DNA of 6,664 nucleotides, from positions 1 through 6,664 of the forward strand of contig CACYDO010000268.1 in assembly GCA_902773165.1 (NCBI GenBank), read 5' to 3'. The position numbers were made by a program, and so were the translations under genes. Shown here one piece after another: positions 5,102-6,664 of this stretch (positions within the stretch are counted from its first letter, which is position 1; every line of letters starts with the position of its first letter). The DNA comes from an uncultured Ruminococcus sp. Lineage in GTDB: Bacteria > Bacillota > Clostridia > Oscillospirales > Acutalibacteraceae. Under the pieces are notes generated by a model, which saw nothing but the letters and a program-made list of their open reading frames with translations, made no database searches and was not told where the DNA came from.

Positions 5102-6664
5102 ATGTTCAAGCGAATGAAACAAGTCGTATCTGCGGCAATGGCAGTATCATTGGCTGCTGTGAGCTTATGTTCAGCCGTTCCTGCCGCAGCGGACACAACA
5201 GACCCGAATATGCCGGATTTTTCGTATATCGGGGCAGTCGGTAATTATACTGCGGCAGAAACAAAATACGTTGCGGAGACTATTTACAATTGTTTGAAGA
5301 ACGAAAACAAAACAATAAGTATCTCTTTAAACGGTAAGGTCTTTAAGAGTGGCTACGATGATATGAATGTTCTTATGGGAATCTATTCCGAAGTACGTCA
5401 ATGTTATGATGTCGGTATTCTGGCAGATTCTGCTTTCTCTTATTATCCGCAAAACAATTCTACTACTCTTTTTATTACTTATGGAACGGATCGCAAAATA
5501 TCCGAAAGTCAGTATTCTGCAAAGCTTGCTGATGCAAAAAGTAAAATAAAGGCTATCACTGATTTAGTTGACCCGGATTGGAGCGACTATGAAAAAGCTC
5601 TTTTCCTTCATGAATATATTGCTGTAAACAGGGATTATGATTACGATTTGGAAAAGCATTCTGCATATGAAATGCTTACAACCGAATCAGCTGTTTGTCA
5701 GGGGTACGCTTCATTGTACAGCATGTTGATGAACAGCGTCGGAGTTCCTGCAAGAATGGTTCAAAGTGACGCACTCAATCACGCATGGAATGCTGTTCAA
5801 ATTGAGGGTCAATGGTATCATGTTGACATTACATGGGATGATGTTTATAAAGCTGGTCACCCCGGTCTTGTGAAGCACAATAATTTCCTGAAAACAAGCG
5901 ATCAGATGTATGCTTCTAAGCATACTGCAAGTGATTACGTTTTTACTTGCGGTGATTCAGTATATGACAATATTTCTAATACTGAAATATCGAATAATTT
6001 CTGGGACGATACAAATTCAGATATTCAGCCGATCGTTATTAATGGCGATAGTTCCGATGTAAGGTGGATTAAAGCTGAATTCGGCAGTGATTATAACACG
6101 TATTTTTCACTTTGTGATAAAAATAACATTGCCCAAGATGTTCAGTCTGTTGCATTGGACAATATGACAATTACTGAGCCATGGTATATTGCAGATAAGT
6201 CAGGATACTTTTCTGTTGGAGAATATGCAGGTATTGCAGTTCGTGATAATGTAATATTCTTTAATACGCAGACAGATGTATGCGCGTTTTACAATAACCA
6301 TGTATACACAATTTGTTCAATAGAGAATGATTCTACATTGATGAACAGCGGACGTATTTATGGTTTAAAGATCAATGATGATGGCTACTTGTGTTATTAT
6401 CATTCTTTGGCAGCGCTAGAAAGCAAAGAAGGTGATGGCAGAAGTATCAGCACAGAATATAAGATCACAGATAAAACAGCTGATGAGTATGTTCAGTTTA
6501 TGAAATCTCAATATGGCACAGGTACAATAACCTACGCTCCCGGCGTTGAAGGCTTTACGGAAGAATCCGATATGGCATACCATACATGGAAAATGCCCGA
6601 CGCTTTAACCAATGGTTATGAAACAACGGTTTACTCAGACGAGGAAAAGACTAAGCAGATGACA
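5102..6664 (+). CDS. Secreted transglutaminase-like (TGase core) protein, 3' end beyond the window
   Basis: An uninterrupted frame of 521 codons runs from ATG 5102 to the last base, so the C-terminus is missing. AAGGAG (5091-5096) sits five bases before the start. Residues 1 to about 30 are a Sec signal peptide: MFKRMK, a hydrophobic core, then a VPAAA-type signal peptidase I site. The transglutaminase-like core (about 155-250) has Cys199 in AVCQGYASLYSMLM, His227 in NHAWNAV and Asp242 in WYHVDITWDD, a complete Cys-His-Asp triad. After HNNFLKTSDQMY the remainder (about 290-480) is rich in aromatic and beta-type segments with no family I can name. A further segment starts near ITYAPGVEGF. Members of this superfamily act as peptidases or crosslinkers of envelope proteins, and the true substrate is unknown. 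The gene is divergent from the sigma operon and visibly lower in G+C than dapA. Confidence 0.9.
   Translation, partial: MFKRMKQVVSAAMAVSLAAVSLCSAVPAAADTTDPNMPDFSYIGAVGNYTAAETKYVAETIYNCLKNENKTISISLNGKVFKSGYDDMNVLMGIYSEVRQCYDVGILADSAFSYYPQNNSTTLFITYGTDRKISESQYSAKLADAKSKIKAITDLVDPDWSDYEKALFLHEYIAVNRDYDYDLEKHSAYEMLTTESAVCQGYASLYSMLMNSVGVPARMVQSDALNHAWNAVQIEGQWYHVDITWDDVYKAGHPGLVKHNNFLKTSDQMYASKHTASDYVFTCGDSVYDNISNTEISNNFWDDTNSDIQPIVINGDSSDVRWIKAEFGSDYNTYFSLCDKNNIAQDVQSVALDNMTITEPWYIADKSGYFSVGEYAGIAVRDNVIFFNTQTDVCAFYNNHVYTICSIENDSTLMNSGRIYGLKINDDGYLCYYHSLAALESKEGDGRSISTEYKITDKTADEYVQFMKSQYGTGTITYAPGVEGFTEESDMAYHTWKMPDALTNGYETTVYSDEEKTKQMT

Noticed and set aside
5102..5172. Lipoprotein signal on the transglutaminase (Cys23)
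   Set aside because: The residue before Cys23 is Leu, not the Ala/Gly/Ser a lipobox needs. A signal peptidase I site near residue 30 fits better.

Overview
The window reads as chromosomal DNA from a low-to-mid G+C Firmicute of the Clostridia, most like a gut Ruminococcus or other Oscillospiraceae. The signs are strong AAGGAG-type ribosome binding sites, a lysine riboswitch ahead of lysine genes, and an ECF sigma factor of a type I associate with Clostridia. The genus is an inference from style, not from a marker gene.

Layout. (1) Positions 3-89 hold the last 28 codons of an unrecognised + strand gene. (2) Positions 90-480 hold a strong vegetative promoter, a lysine (L-box) riboswitch and an intrinsic terminator. 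Together these form a transcription-attenuation leader. (3) dapA (481-1371) and lysA (1457-2761) follow on the + strand. They encode the first committed step and the last step of the diaminopimelate/lysine pathway. (4) Two hairpins (2770-2814 and 2864-2898) separate lysA from a convergent - strand operon. (5) That operon is an ECF sigma factor (4777 to 4226) followed, with an 11-base overlap, by a single-pass membrane protein (4236 to 2920). The membrane protein has a short basic cytoplasmic tail, a 200-residue Ser/Thr-rich stalk carrying a [K/R]TTSS tandem repeat, and an unassigned extracytoplasmic domain. (6) An AT-rich divergent intergenic region (4778-5101) contains a clear + strand vegetative promoter, a possible ECF promoter on the - strand, and several inverted or direct repeats. 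(7) From 5102 to the window edge (6664) an open + strand frame encodes a secreted transglutaminase-like cysteine protein with a complete Cys-His-Asp triad. It is cut off by the window end.

How the parts work together. dapA-lysA is a lysine-repressed operon. The DapA protein lacks several residues of the E. coli lysine feedback site, so control probably lies mainly in the RNA leader. The sigma factor and membrane protein form a translationally coupled sigma/regulator pair that probably senses something outside the membrane. The divergent secreted transglutaminase-like protein is a candidate envelope-related neighbour. However, it has its own good sigma-A-like promoter, so membership of the sigma regulon is unproven. 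The least explained item is the membrane protein: its stalk repeat can change length in frame, and its C-terminus carries a 12-residue calcium-loop-like motif. No CRISPR array, insertion sequence, tRNA or rRNA is seen.
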